This document shows positions 1 to 7,667 of a stretch of DNA of 64,000 nucleotides, one piece after another (the stretch's first letter is position 1; each line of letters opens with the position of its first letter). The DNA lies in NCBI GenBank assembly GCA_900540385.1, contig UQFY01000004.1:1-64000 (forward strand), given 5' to 3'. The position numbers were made by a program, and so were the translations under genes. The notes beneath the pieces were generated by a model that saw only the letters and a list, made by a program, of their open reading frames with translations, searched no databases and was not told where the DNA came from. This DNA is from an uncultured Mollicutes bacterium (GTDB lineage Bacteria; Bacillota_I; Bacilli_A; RFN20; CAG-826).

Positions 1-110
1 CGAACGTGGAAACCCGCTTTTCTTCACGTTTTTATGATTGATGCGTAATGACTAGGAAAAACCCTGTAGAAATTGTAAAATACTTCCAATAAAAGGGGAA
101 AGAGAGCATT

Positions 111-151
111 TTGACAATAGTCTAATCTTCCGGGGGGGGGTTACTTATAGA
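111..151 (+). promoter_or_regulatory. Promoter with G9 tract between -35 and -10 candidates
   Basis: A perfect -35 box TTGACA lies at 111-116. A run of nine G occupies 132-140 and a -10-like TATAGA lies at 146-151, only four bases before the ATG at 156. The spacing (29 bp) is too long for normal sigma-70 recognition, and the G run sits inside the spacer. Changes in run length would alter promoter spacing. There is no clear ribosome site apart from the G run. Bases 1-110 hold no gene that I can support. Confidence 0.4.
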
Positions 152-155
152 TACT

Positions 156-1430
156 ATGGAAACCAAGACAATGCGCTTCTGTCTTTCAAAGAATCCGGCA
201 AGCGCACTTGCCATTTACCATTTTGAAGATGGCCGTTTTTCTTTGGTCCAGGGTAATAAATTCTTTTCTGCGCTTTTTGGCAAAGATGTCCCTCATTTTC
301 CTGAAACGTTCGTGTCAGAAAAACATCTTAATTCTGAAGATAGATTCTCTTTTTTGAAATTCTTTAAGGACCTTGAAACAGCAAAAGAAGACGTTTCTCT
401 TACTTTTGCGTGCTTCGTTCCTTCCGGCTCACGGAAATTTATTGAAATTGATGCGAAAAAAGAAAATGGTTTTGCCACTCTTTTGATTAACGATAGAACG
501 GAAAGCCTAAATAGAGATAGAAAATACCAGCTATATGAAGCGATCATCAATGAAAGAGCTCTTGCTAGCTTAGAAATAGATTTAATTGATAATTATGTCA
601 TTGTTACTGGTGGAAAAGAGACTGATCAAATTTGTGGAACAAATCATAAGGAAATGTATTATACGGCGTTCCTTAATCATTTCTTATCTTTAATCGATGA
701 TGAAGAAGAAAGAGAGAAAGCAAGAGAACAATTCAGCCTTCAAAATCTCATCAATAGATATAAAGAAGGCCAAAAAGACGTCTCTCTCATTCTTTCTTCG
801 TTAAATTGTTTTCGGGGAAAGAAATGCCGGGCGTTGCATCAGCTTGTAGTCGACACCCAAAGTGGACACATCTGTTCTATTTTTAGCGTTATCAATGTCT
901 CCCCATATTTTTCGAAGATTGAAGAATTAACCCTTATTGCTGATACGGACCCTTTAACGAAACTATATAATCGTCACGCTTTTGAAAAGAAGATAAATTC
1001 CTATTTCCAAGATGGAGAACAACACGCTCTCATTTTAATGGATATCGATGATTTTAAATACATCAATGATCAATATGGCCACATGATGGGAGACAAGGGG
1101 TTATGCATTCTTGCCGATCTTTTAAACAAAACATTTGAAGAAATTGGAATTGTAGGCCGTTATGGTGGAGATGAGTTCCTCGTGGCTTTAAAAGATGGAT
1201 CAAATTTCCAAAAGACGAAACAAATCATTTTGCATTTCCAAAAAGAAATCAAAGAAGCTTTCCATGAATCCGGCCTTCCTTTTGATACGACCGTTTCGTG
1301 TGGGACAACCTTCTTCGGAGGAAAACTACGTAAGGATTACGAAACATCTTTCCGTGAGATTGACAAGGCTCTCTATTTTGCGAAATCCTGTGGCAAGAAT
1401 TATGTCTTCTTCTATGAGACGACAGATTAA
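156..1430 (+). CDS. GGDEF domain diguanylate cyclase
   Basis: Likely makes the second messenger c-di-GMP from two GTP. The C-terminal third (from about residue 265) is a GGDEF domain, with the entry motif DPLTKLYNR and the intact signature YGGDEF (GGDEF at residues 337-341), so catalysis is expected. The RxxD inhibitory site that normally sits five residues before GGDEF is absent (EEIG there), so product inhibition through that site is unlikely. Residues 1-260 are not membrane spanning and look like one or two PAS-like sensor domains, so the enzyme is probably soluble. The start at 156 gives METKTMRF; an in-frame ATG at 171 is an alternative. It stands alone, with a C69 peptidase converging from the other side. 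Confidence 0.88.
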   Translation: METKTMRFCLSKNPASALAIYHFEDGRFSLVQGNKFFSALFGKDVPHFPETFVSEKHLNSEDRFSFLKFFKDLETAKEDVSLTFACFVPSGSRKFIEIDAKKENGFATLLINDRTESLNRDRKYQLYEAIINERALASLEIDLIDNYVIVTGGKETDQICGTNHKEMYYTAFLNHFLSLIDDEEEREKAREQFSLQNLINRYKEGQKDVSLILSSLNCFRGKKCRALHQLVVDTQSGHICSIFSVINVSPYFSKIEELTLIADTDPLTKLYNRHAFEKKINSYFQDGEQHALILMDIDDFKYINDQYGHMMGDKGLCILADLLNKTFEEIGIVGRYGGDEFLVALKDGSNFQKTKQIILHFQKEIKEAFHESGLPFDTTVSCGTTFFGGKLRKDYETSFREIDKALYFAKSCGKNYVFFYETTD

Positions 1431-1581
1431 TTTCTTTTAAAAGAGACTTTTAGACGTTTTAAAGGCCAAAAGAAAAAAGAACAACTAAAAATACGAAAAC
1501 AATCTAATTTTTAAAGGATGACCTTTTTTATCGCTTCCTTGCCTATTTTTATAACGAAGAGGAGTAAAAAAGTGAAGTTCC

Positions 1582-3006
1582 TTAATTATCAGAGCGAGAG
1601 AAACCGTTTTTCATTGCCATAGAGGCAACATAAACTAAATTATTCAAAACCTTTTGCGTTTCTTTTTCTGCCATATCTGCAAGGGCTTGATTGGCTTCCT
1701 CAAGAAGAGCAGGATCTTTTAAATCATCATATTTGTTTAAGATGGCTCTTGCCTTATTCATTACGGAGTTTTGATAACGTTCAATGTGAATGGCGGAAGA
1801 GTTGAAGTGGGGATCTGCTAAAACGCCAAGCAAACGGGAAGCCCAATAGAAATTATTGGTATTCACATCCATCGTAGTGTTGCTGAAATAAGCAGGAATC
1901 TTCTTGACGTTCGCATACAAAGGAACAAACGTGTTAAAAACATTGGAACCGAATGCAACCCATTCCACGCAAGCTAATTCACTAGGAACGTCATTACGAA
2001 TTTCTAAGCATCCTAAGAAAGACGTTCTAGAAATGCCAATTGGACGATAAAGACCCTTTCTTGAATCGTTCAATTTGCTATATGGATCGTATGGTGTTCC
2101 TTGGTAATGAGAAGAAAGAATATATTTAACTTCTTCGACGGTGATTTTTCTTTCAGGCACTAAGCACCATGGCAAATCGTCATCTTCTGGAGAGAAATCC
2201 GCATCAATACCATCAAAAGAGAAGGTACGTGGATTAAAATAACGTGCCATATACCAGGCTCTTGGCGTGTTATAGACGTGGTCAGAATCATCGTGTGATC
2301 CGAAGGCTAAACGTGGGTTGAAATCTTCGCCGGTTTGATTTAAATCCAAATGGTATTTGCGGATGAATTCCTTTAAATCAGAGGAACACATATATTCTTT
2401 TTGATTCACATAGGCATCATCAAAATCGAAATGATCCAAACCAAATTGGTTAGGCATCATCACATAGGCATCATCAGGAACTTTTCTAGCAATCCAATGA
2501 TGTCCTCCAATGGTTTCTAACCACCAGATTTCATCATGGTCAGAGAAAGCGATTCCGTTCGGTTCGTAAGTGCCATATTGTTCCAAAAGCTTCCCTAAGC
2601 GAATGACGCCTTCTTTAGCGGAATGGATATAAGGCAATACCAAAAGAACGAGTTCCTCTTCCCCTAAGCCATTATTGACGTAAGGATCGGCTCCTAAAAC
2701 GCGGGGATTGGAGGTAATGGTTTCTGTAGCAGACATGCCTACGTTTGCTGCATTAAAACCAGCTGCAGGCCAAACGCCTTCTGTTGGATCAACATTTGGC
2801 ATCATCGTGTAACGCATCGGATTATCTGGTAGTTCAATAACAAACGCAGAGCCCTTTGCTTCGTAGTGGCGGGGTTGCTTGCTTGGGTCGACAACGACCA
2901 TCTTTTTCACATGGAAAGAACCGGAAGGAGAGTCATCATTCCTAGCGACTAATGTGCTTCCGTTATAGGATGCTTTCTTTCCGACTAATATTGTTGTGCA
3001 TGCCAT
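1582..3006 (-). CDS. C69 family dipeptidase (PepD-like)
   Basis: Cytoplasmic dipeptidase of the N-terminal nucleophile hydrolase family C69 (lactobacillar PepD type). The protein begins MACTTILVGK; Cys3 is the expected nucleophile, exposed after removal of the first residues. The 474-residue length and the absence of a signal peptide fit the family. The conserved early Arg-Asn-Asp-Asp stretch (about residues 22-25) is present. An AGAGG ribosome site lies nine bases before the start. It probably releases amino acids from imported dipeptides. It is transcribed alone; the 254-bp gap to the next gene (3007-3260) contains both divergent promoters and no further gene. Confidence 0.9.
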   Translation of the reverse strand: MACTTILVGKKASYNGSTLVARNDDSPSGSFHVKKMVVVDPSKQPRHYEAKGSAFVIELPDNPMRYTMMPNVDPTEGVWPAAGFNAANVGMSATETITSNPRVLGADPYVNNGLGEEELVLLVLPYIHSAKEGVIRLGKLLEQYGTYEPNGIAFSDHDEIWWLETIGGHHWIARKVPDDAYVMMPNQFGLDHFDFDDAYVNQKEYMCSSDLKEFIRKYHLDLNQTGEDFNPRLAFGSHDDSDHVYNTPRAWYMARYFNPRTFSFDGIDADFSPEDDDLPWCLVPERKITVEEVKYILSSHYQGTPYDPYSKLNDSRKGLYRPIGISRTSFLGCLEIRNDVPSELACVEWVAFGSNVFNTFVPLYANVKKIPAYFSNTTMDVNTNNFYWASRLLGVLADPHFNSSAIHIERYQNSVMNKARAILNKYDDLKDPALLEEANQALADMAEKETQKVLNNLVYVASMAMKNGFSRSDN

Positions 3007-3260
3007 AAGAAATAACCTCTTTTCTATACATAGAAATTCTACGTTTTCTTCTATGCTTTTTCACGAAAAATGATTTTCGAAATACCCTTTTTCTCTTTTT
3101 TCTCCTAAAAAGAAGGTTCCGAGAAGTCAAAAAGTGCTTTAGAAGTTTCTAACTTAGATACAATTAACTGGAAAAAAGAGAAAAAATTCAAAAAATTTTA
3201 ATCCTTCGAATCATCATCATTTAGAATATAGGTAGTTAAATAAAACAAACGGAGAAAATT

Positions 3261-3533
3261 ATGGAAGAAAAGAAACTCATTCAGTACACCTTAATAATTG
3301 ATGGAATGAAATGTGGCATGTGCGAAAGCCATGTAAATGATGTTGTTCGAAGAGTGAAAGGAGTAAAGAAAGTAACCTCCTCTCACTTAAAAGGAAACAC
3401 CGTTGTCGTAATGGAAGAAACCACCTCCAAAGAGGAAATCAAAAACGTCATCGAAAAAGAAGGCTACCATGTATTAAATGAAGAAGAAAAACCCTATGAG
3501 AAAAAAGGATTCTTCTCCATTTTCAAAAAATAG
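3261..3533 (+). CDS. Heavy-metal-associated (HMA) domain protein, copper chaperone-like
   Basis: A 90-residue protein with one HMA (CopZ-like) fold. The metal loop GMKCGMC carries Cys18 and Cys21, the two thiols that bind Cu(I) in this family. The conserved V-x-G-V segment follows (about residues 32-36). The C-terminus adds about 15 basic and aromatic residues not seen in typical 68-residue CopZ. No copper ATPase or CsoR regulator lies beside it, so its partner must be elsewhere. GGAG ribosome site seven bases before ATG; a strong terminator follows directly. Confidence 0.85.
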   Translation: MEEKKLIQYTLIIDGMKCGMCESHVNDVVRRVKGVKKVTSSHLKGNTVVVMEETTSKEEIKNVIEKEGYHVLNEEEKPYEKKGFFSIFKK

Positions 3534-3552
3534 GGGAGACGTGTATTCATCT

Positions 3553-3575
3553 AGACGGCTTTGACCGTCTTTTTT
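3553..3575 (+). terminator. Rho-independent terminator of the HMA gene
   Basis: Stem AGACGG / CCGTCT (3553-3558 and 3565-3570) with a CTTTGA loop, followed by a T run from 3571. Confidence 0.85.
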
Positions 3576-3582
3576 CTTTCAT

Positions 3583-3610
3583 AAAAAAAGAAAACCACAC
3601 ATGCGTGTGG
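3583..3610 (-). terminator. Rho-independent terminator of the feo operon
   Basis: Stem CCACAC / GTGTGG at 3595-3610 with an A run on the + strand at 3583-3589, which reads as a T run after the hairpin on the minus strand. It sits immediately after the stop of the last feo operon gene. Confidence 0.85.
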
Positions 3611-3611
3611 C

Positions 3612-3827
3612 TTAGTTTTGCTTCTGTGCTTTCTTTAGCGCTTTGGCTTTCCGTTTTTCTTCGGCTCTTTTTTGAATTTTGTAGAGACGTACGAGGTCTT
3701 TTCCTGAAAGATGGGGCTCATCATCAAGAATTCTATGACCCTTTCTTTTCTCACTAATCCAATAAGCGAAGACAAAAAGGAGAGCCAATAGGATAAGCGC
3801 AAAGACGAGGTAGGGGATCCATTCCAT
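3612..3827 (-). CDS. Small single-pass membrane protein, last gene of feo operon
   Basis: A 71-residue protein with one N-terminal transmembrane helix (about residues 5-24) and a long, highly basic cytoplasmic tail rich in Lys, Arg and Ala that is probably helical. It follows feoB by 27 bp and has its own AAAGGAG ribosome site, so it is co-transcribed with the iron system. Many Bacillota place a small FeoB-associated Cys-rich membrane protein in this position; this one has no cysteine at all, so it is at best a diverged functional counterpart. A role in FeoB assembly or stability is inference from position only. Confidence 0.6.
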   Translation of the reverse strand: MEWIPYLVFALILLALLFVFAYWISEKRKGHRILDDEPHLSGKDLVRLYKIQKRAEEKRKAKALKKAQKQN

Positions 3828-3854
3828 ATATAACTCTCCTTTCTAATATTTATA

Positions 3855-6224
3855 TTAAGCGTTTAATGAAACGGTTTTTGCTTTGATGTGACGATCCCAG
3901 AAATAGAGACCAAGTCCACCAGCAATAATAAGACCAACTGGAAGTAACCAACCCCATTCATACCATTCGAAGGTAACATAGGTAACGCATCCTAAGATAT
4001 AGGAGCTAATAAGCCAGAAGGCGATGGTTCCAAGATAATCTTTTCTGTTTGCAATTTCACCTTTTGCGGTTGCAATCGATGCAAAGCAAGGAATAGTGGT
4101 CATATTGAAGACAGCGAATGCAGTAAGGGAGGCGTTAGAAATATAATTTCCTCTGACCAATTCTCTTCCAGCATTGGAAGCAGCAACGATAGCTTGCAAA
4201 GCTCCTAAGTCGTTGCCTTCTTCAATGGCTGCGCCAATTCCTGGAAGGTTGGCTAATTGACCTAATGTGGAAACGACATTTTCCTTAGCGACAATACCTT
4301 GAACAGAGGCAACCGAATACATCCAAGCGAATTGCCCACCTTGGGCACTTCCGAATCCCATTGGAGTGAATAATGGAGCAATGATCATACCGATATGAGC
4401 AAGGATACAATCTGCTTCAGTTAAGGTTTCAGAGACTGGGATAAATTGCCAGTTAGGGGTGAAGGAAGATAAGAACCAAATGATAACAGTGGAAGCGAAG
4501 ATAATGGTGAACGCTTTCTTTAAGTAATGTTTTCCACGATCCCAGACATGTAAAGCAAGAGCTTGGAATTGAGGGAAGTGGTAAGCAGGAAGCTCCATGA
4601 TGAATGGCGGGACTTTCTCACGTTGAGTGGTCTTATTCATCACGATAACGGATACGATAGCGGCAACAACACCGAACATATAGATTAAGAAAGTGAATCC
4701 ACCGGCATCAAGTCCGCCAAACTCAGCAACAGCTGCCGCAATAATGACTAAGAATTCAGTCTTTGCTCCGCAAGTGAAGAAAGGAATAACACGGATGGTT
4801 TTTGTTCTTTCTTTATCGGAAGCAAGGGTACGGGTGTTGATCATAGCAGGAACGCCACAACCAAATCCCATGATCATTGGTAAGAAGGCTCTTCCAGAAA
4901 CGCCGAAACGACGGAAGATACGGTCTAAAACGAAGGCGATACGGGCCATATAACCAGAATCTTCAAGAATGCTGAAGAAGGCAAATAAGAGAAGAATCTG
5001 AGGAACAAAGCCTAAAACGGAGGAGATACCAGCTAAAACACCATCATAAACGAAGGAGATTAACCATTCAGGGGCATTGCACATTAACAAACCTTGTTTA
5101 ATGCCAATGCAGATCATACCTTGAAGACCGGCGTCGTTTCCGCTGCCGAATAAGCCTTGAAGGATGGCACCTAAACTATTCACCCCGCCATCGGAGTAGA
5201 ATAATCCCTTAAAAGGAACAACCTCGACGGCTTTCCCACCTTCCATATAGGTCCAGCGGATTAAGCCTTGATAGCCTTCCCCAAAATTGACACCCATGGC
5301 ATTTAAGTAGAATAAATCATCAGAGAAAGTAAGATGGAAAATCAAGAAGAGAATGACGATCATAATTGGGATTGCGGCCCATTTATTTGTCAAAACCTTA
5401 TCGATTTTATCGGATTTAGAAAGTTTCTTCTTTTCTTGCACTGGGGCGCCATGGCGATAGATGGCAAGCTCCGAACTAATGAATTTATAACGCTTATCTG
5501 CGCTATCTGCTTCATAATCTTCATGTCTGTTATAAAGAGAATCGACTTCTTTATAAGCATTAGCGTTTTTCTCTTTTTCTAAATCATCGCCTTCAAGAGC
5601 TTTAATCGCGTGGAAACGAGGATCTTCGACACCCATTTCTTCATACGATTTGATGGCTTTTTGAATCAAAGCTTCATCATCTTTCCCCGCCCAAAGAGAA
5701 ACGCCTTTTCTTGGGGTTTTTGCTGTTTTTACAGCCAATTGCATCAAGTCATCAAGGTTATGTTTTCTCAAAGCGGAAATACCAATGACAGGAACGCCAA
5801 GTTTCTTTGAAAGAGAATCAACGTCAATCGACTGTTTATTGTCTTTTAAAGCGTCCATCATGTTTAATGCGACAACGACCGGCACATTCATCTCAAGGAT
5901 TTGAGTGGTCATATAAAGGTTACGCTCTAAGTTGGTCGCATCAATGACGTTAATTACCAAATCTGGTTTTTCTTCCAAAATATAATTTCTGGAAATAACT
6001 TCTTCTGGCGTATATGGAGAAAGGGAGTAAATACCAGGAAGGTCAACGATTTCGACCCCAGTTTTGCTTCCTTTTTTCTTATAGACACCGGAACGTTTTT
6101 CAACCGTGACGCCTGGCCAGTTACCAACATAAGCGGTGCTCCCTGTCAAAGAGTTGAAAAGGGTTGTTTTACCGCAGTTTGGGTTACCAGCTAAGCAAAA
6201 TCTTAATGCTTTTTCTTCGCTCAT
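3855..6224 (-). CDS. feoB: Ferrous iron transporter FeoB
   Basis: Main Fe(II) permease of the inner membrane. The N-terminal G domain has the P-loop GNPNCGKTT (residues 13-21), the G3 motif DLPG near residue 60 and an NMMD-type G4 motif. A helical spacer domain follows, then a polytopic region with duplicated gate segments (conserved CG-containing stretches such as GFGCGVPA and FFTCGAKTEF). The 789-residue length is normal for full FeoB. It lies 12 bp after the second feoA and ends with a small membrane protein gene, forming feoA-feoA-feoB-orf. The operon faces a DtxR/MntR regulator with an inverted repeat between, so iron- or manganese-dependent repression is likely. Confidence 0.97.
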   Translation of the reverse strand: MSEEKALRFCLAGNPNCGKTTLFNSLTGSTAYVGNWPGVTVEKRSGVYKKKGSKTGVEIVDLPGIYSLSPYTPEEVISRNYILEEKPDLVINVIDATNLERNLYMTTQILEMNVPVVVALNMMDALKDNKQSIDVDSLSKKLGVPVIGISALRKHNLDDLMQLAVKTAKTPRKGVSLWAGKDDEALIQKAIKSYEEMGVEDPRFHAIKALEGDDLEKEKNANAYKEVDSLYNRHEDYEADSADKRYKFISSELAIYRHGAPVQEKKKLSKSDKIDKVLTNKWAAIPIMIVILFLIFHLTFSDDLFYLNAMGVNFGEGYQGLIRWTYMEGGKAVEVVPFKGLFYSDGGVNSLGAILQGLFGSGNDAGLQGMICIGIKQGLLMCNAPEWLISFVYDGVLAGISSVLGFVPQILLLFAFFSILEDSGYMARIAFVLDRIFRRFGVSGRAFLPMIMGFGCGVPAMINTRTLASDKERTKTIRVIPFFTCGAKTEFLVIIAAAVAEFGGLDAGGFTFLIYMFGVVAAIVSVIVMNKTTQREKVPPFIMELPAYHFPQFQALALHVWDRGKHYLKKAFTIIFASTVIIWFLSSFTPNWQFIPVSETLTEADCILAHIGMIIAPLFTPMGFGSAQGGQFAWMYSVASVQGIVAKENVVSTLGQLANLPGIGAAIEEGNDLGALQAIVAASNAGRELVRGNYISNASLTAFAVFNMTTIPCFASIATAKGEIANRKDYLGTIAFWLISSYILGCVTYVTFEWYEWGWLLPVGLIIAGGLGLYFWDRHIKAKTVSLNA

Positions 6225-6236
6225 AATCTTCCCTTT

Positions 6237-6536
6237 CTACATAGCATCCTTCGCACTTAAGTCAGTGACGCGGATGATTGCATGCGAGGCTTCTTCTTTT
6301 CTTAAAGTTAATTCATAGCCACGCAACGTGATTTCGAGAGGGTCGCCAAGAGGGGCTTTCTTTCTTAAGAAAACTTCTGCTCCTGGAGTGAGTCCCATGT
6401 CAAAAAGACGTCTTTTGATCTTTCCTTCGCCTTCGATACGAATGATTTTTCCACTCATTCCGATACCGAGGAGATTCAATGAAAGCTCATCTCCTAGCTG
6501 AATATCGCTAGGGTTCAAATTCTTTTCTTCTTCCAT
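6237..6536 (-). CDS. feoA: FeoA domain protein (second copy)
   Basis: A 99-residue SH3-like FeoA protein that probably docks on the cytoplasmic side of FeoB and tunes its activity. The core carries the family pattern of a glycine-rich strand, then RLFDMGLTPGAEV, then PLGDPLEITLRGYELTLRKEEA, close to classical FeoA. It has an N-terminal extension of about 20 residues compared with the 72-residue copy upstream. It lies between that copy (16 bp gap) and feoB (12 bp gap), with a weak GGAAA ribosome site. Confidence 0.9.
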   Translation of the reverse strand: MEEEKNLNPSDIQLGDELSLNLLGIGMSGKIIRIEGEGKIKRRLFDMGLTPGAEVFLRKKAPLGDPLEITLRGYELTLRKEEASHAIIRVTDLSAKDAM

Positions 6537-6552
6537 AGTTTTTCCTAACCAA

Positions 6553-6771
6553 TTAAAGAGCTTCCACTAAAATTGCCCGGGCGATATCTTTATCAATCGC
6601 AAGACGAGATTCTCCAACGCGCAAAATAACACCGCTTGCTTCTTGAGAAAGCAATGTAATTTTCATTTGGGGAACGATGCCTAATTCACGAAGATGCTTC
6701 ATTGCTTTATCACCCCCAGTGATTCTAATTACCGTTAATTCTTGGTTTAGTGGTGCAATCATTATTGGCAT
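6553..6771 (-). CDS. feoA: FeoA domain protein (first copy)
   Basis: A 72-residue FeoA-type protein and the first gene of the feo operon. It shows the FeoA pattern HLRELGIVPQMKITL followed by a strand pair ending near LAIDKDIARAILV. Tandem feoA genes of unequal length are common in Bacillota, and the two products probably contact FeoB differently. AAGGAG ribosome site nine bases before ATG; the promoter and the operator-like repeat lie just upstream. Confidence 0.88.
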   Translation of the reverse strand: MPIMIAPLNQELTVIRITGGDKAMKHLRELGIVPQMKITLLSQEASGVILRVGESRLAIDKDIARAILVEAL

Positions 6772-6794
6772 AGTTAGTTACTCCTTATGCCGCT

Positions 6795-6847
6795 ATTATA
6801 GTCGTGGTTATTTAGAAATCAACAAAAAGTTAGTACCTTATAACTAA
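6795..6847 (-). promoter_or_regulatory. feo promoter with DtxR/MntR-type inverted repeat
   Basis: On the minus strand there is a perfect -10 TATAAT (+ strand 6795-6800) and a -35 TTGATT (6817-6822), 16 bp apart. An 18-bp inverted repeat TTAGT-N8-ACTAA spans 6830-6847, just upstream of the feo -35 and in front of the divergent regulator gene. TTAG/CTAA arms are typical of DtxR-family metal repressor sites, so the regulator at 6896 probably binds here and controls both directions. Confidence 0.55.
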
Positions 6848-6895
6848 AAGATTTGTTAGAATACTATTATCCTATTTGAGAGCGAGGTAAGAATT

Positions 6896-7276
6896 ATGGC
6901 AATTGACGCTTTAGAATCAGCAGAAGACTATTTAGAGAGAATTTTGATGCTTCAAGAACAAGGAATGAAGGAAATTCACGCCGTAGATTTAGCTTCTTCC
7001 TTTGGATATTCCAAAGCATCCATCTCCATTGCGTTGCATAAGTTAGAGGAGAAGGGGTACGTTGCCCTTGGATTAAAGAGTCAGCTCTATCTCACACCAG
7101 CCGGCTATGATATCGCTAAAAAAGTCTATGAAAGACATCAAGTGATTTCTGATTGGCTCACCTCTATTGGCGTTAGCAAAGAAAACGCTTTAAAAGATGC
7201 CTGCCGTATGGAGCACTTTATCTCGGACGAATCATTCCAAGCAATTAAGGCTTTAGGCTCTAAAAAAGAAAACTAA
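6896..7276 (+). CDS. DtxR/MntR family metal-dependent transcriptional regulator
   Basis: A 126-residue winged-helix repressor. The N-terminal half (residues 5-65) has the DtxR pattern: opening helix SAEDYLERIL, recognition segment GYSKASISIALHKLEEKGYV, then the wing. The C-terminal half has the dimerization/metal helices (about residues 75-120) with the conserved DACRMEHFIS segment, where Glu and His act as metal ligands in MntR. There is no C-terminal SH3 domain, as in MntR. It is divergent from the feo operon, which is its likely target together with its own gene. Ribosome site GAGGT. Confidence 0.88.
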   Translation: MAIDALESAEDYLERILMLQEQGMKEIHAVDLASSFGYSKASISIALHKLEEKGYVALGLKSQLYLTPAGYDIAKKVYERHQVISDWLTSIGVSKENALKDACRMEHFISDESFQAIKALGSKKEN

Positions 7277-7300
7277 CGCTTTCTATTCTTAAATTCTTTT

Positions 7301-7342
7301 CCAAAAAGCAATTCGCTAACAAACGAGGCTTTTTGGATTTTT
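7301..7342 (+). terminator. Terminator after the DtxR-family gene
   Basis: Nine-base perfect arms CCAAAAAGC (7301-7309) and GCTTTTTGG (7328-7336) with an 18-base loop, followed by ATTTTTTA. Confidence 0.7.
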
Positions 7343-7667
7343 TATAGACGAAATTGTTAGTGTATTTCTTTTTCTTTCCGCATCATCTTCCCTTTGAAAA
7401 CGCAATGAACATAAATATATATAAAGGATATAAAGGCGGCTAGGAATTGAGAAAGAATCGTCGCGAAAGAGCCCTCTCCACACCTAAATGAAAATGACTA
7501 GATAAATTCGATTTATCTATCAAAAACGAAGCTAAAACATCTTCTTTTAAAGCAAAAGACAAAAGTCAAAGATGAAAGACGCTCTTCCTTTTTTTAAAAA
7601 TGAGGATAGACTTTATAAGTAATAAGCCGAATTTCTTATTACGCTAAAAGAAAGAAGGATTTTTTAT
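7343..7667 (+). other. Long leader region of purA with two inverted repeats
   Basis: This gap has no gene. It holds a perfect palindrome with 9-base arms, TAGATAAAT-TCG-ATTTATCTA, at 7499-7519, and a hairpin with 8-base arms, GTAATAAG / CTTATTAC, at 7619-7642, just before the purA ribosome site (AAGAAGG near 7651). I see no match to the purine riboswitch core. The elements could be a repressor site and an RNA leader hairpin controlling purine synthesis; that is inference. Confidence 0.4.

Noticed and set aside
7343..7667. Purine riboswitch before purA
   Set aside because: I could not find the conserved three-way junction core; only simple inverted repeats are seen.
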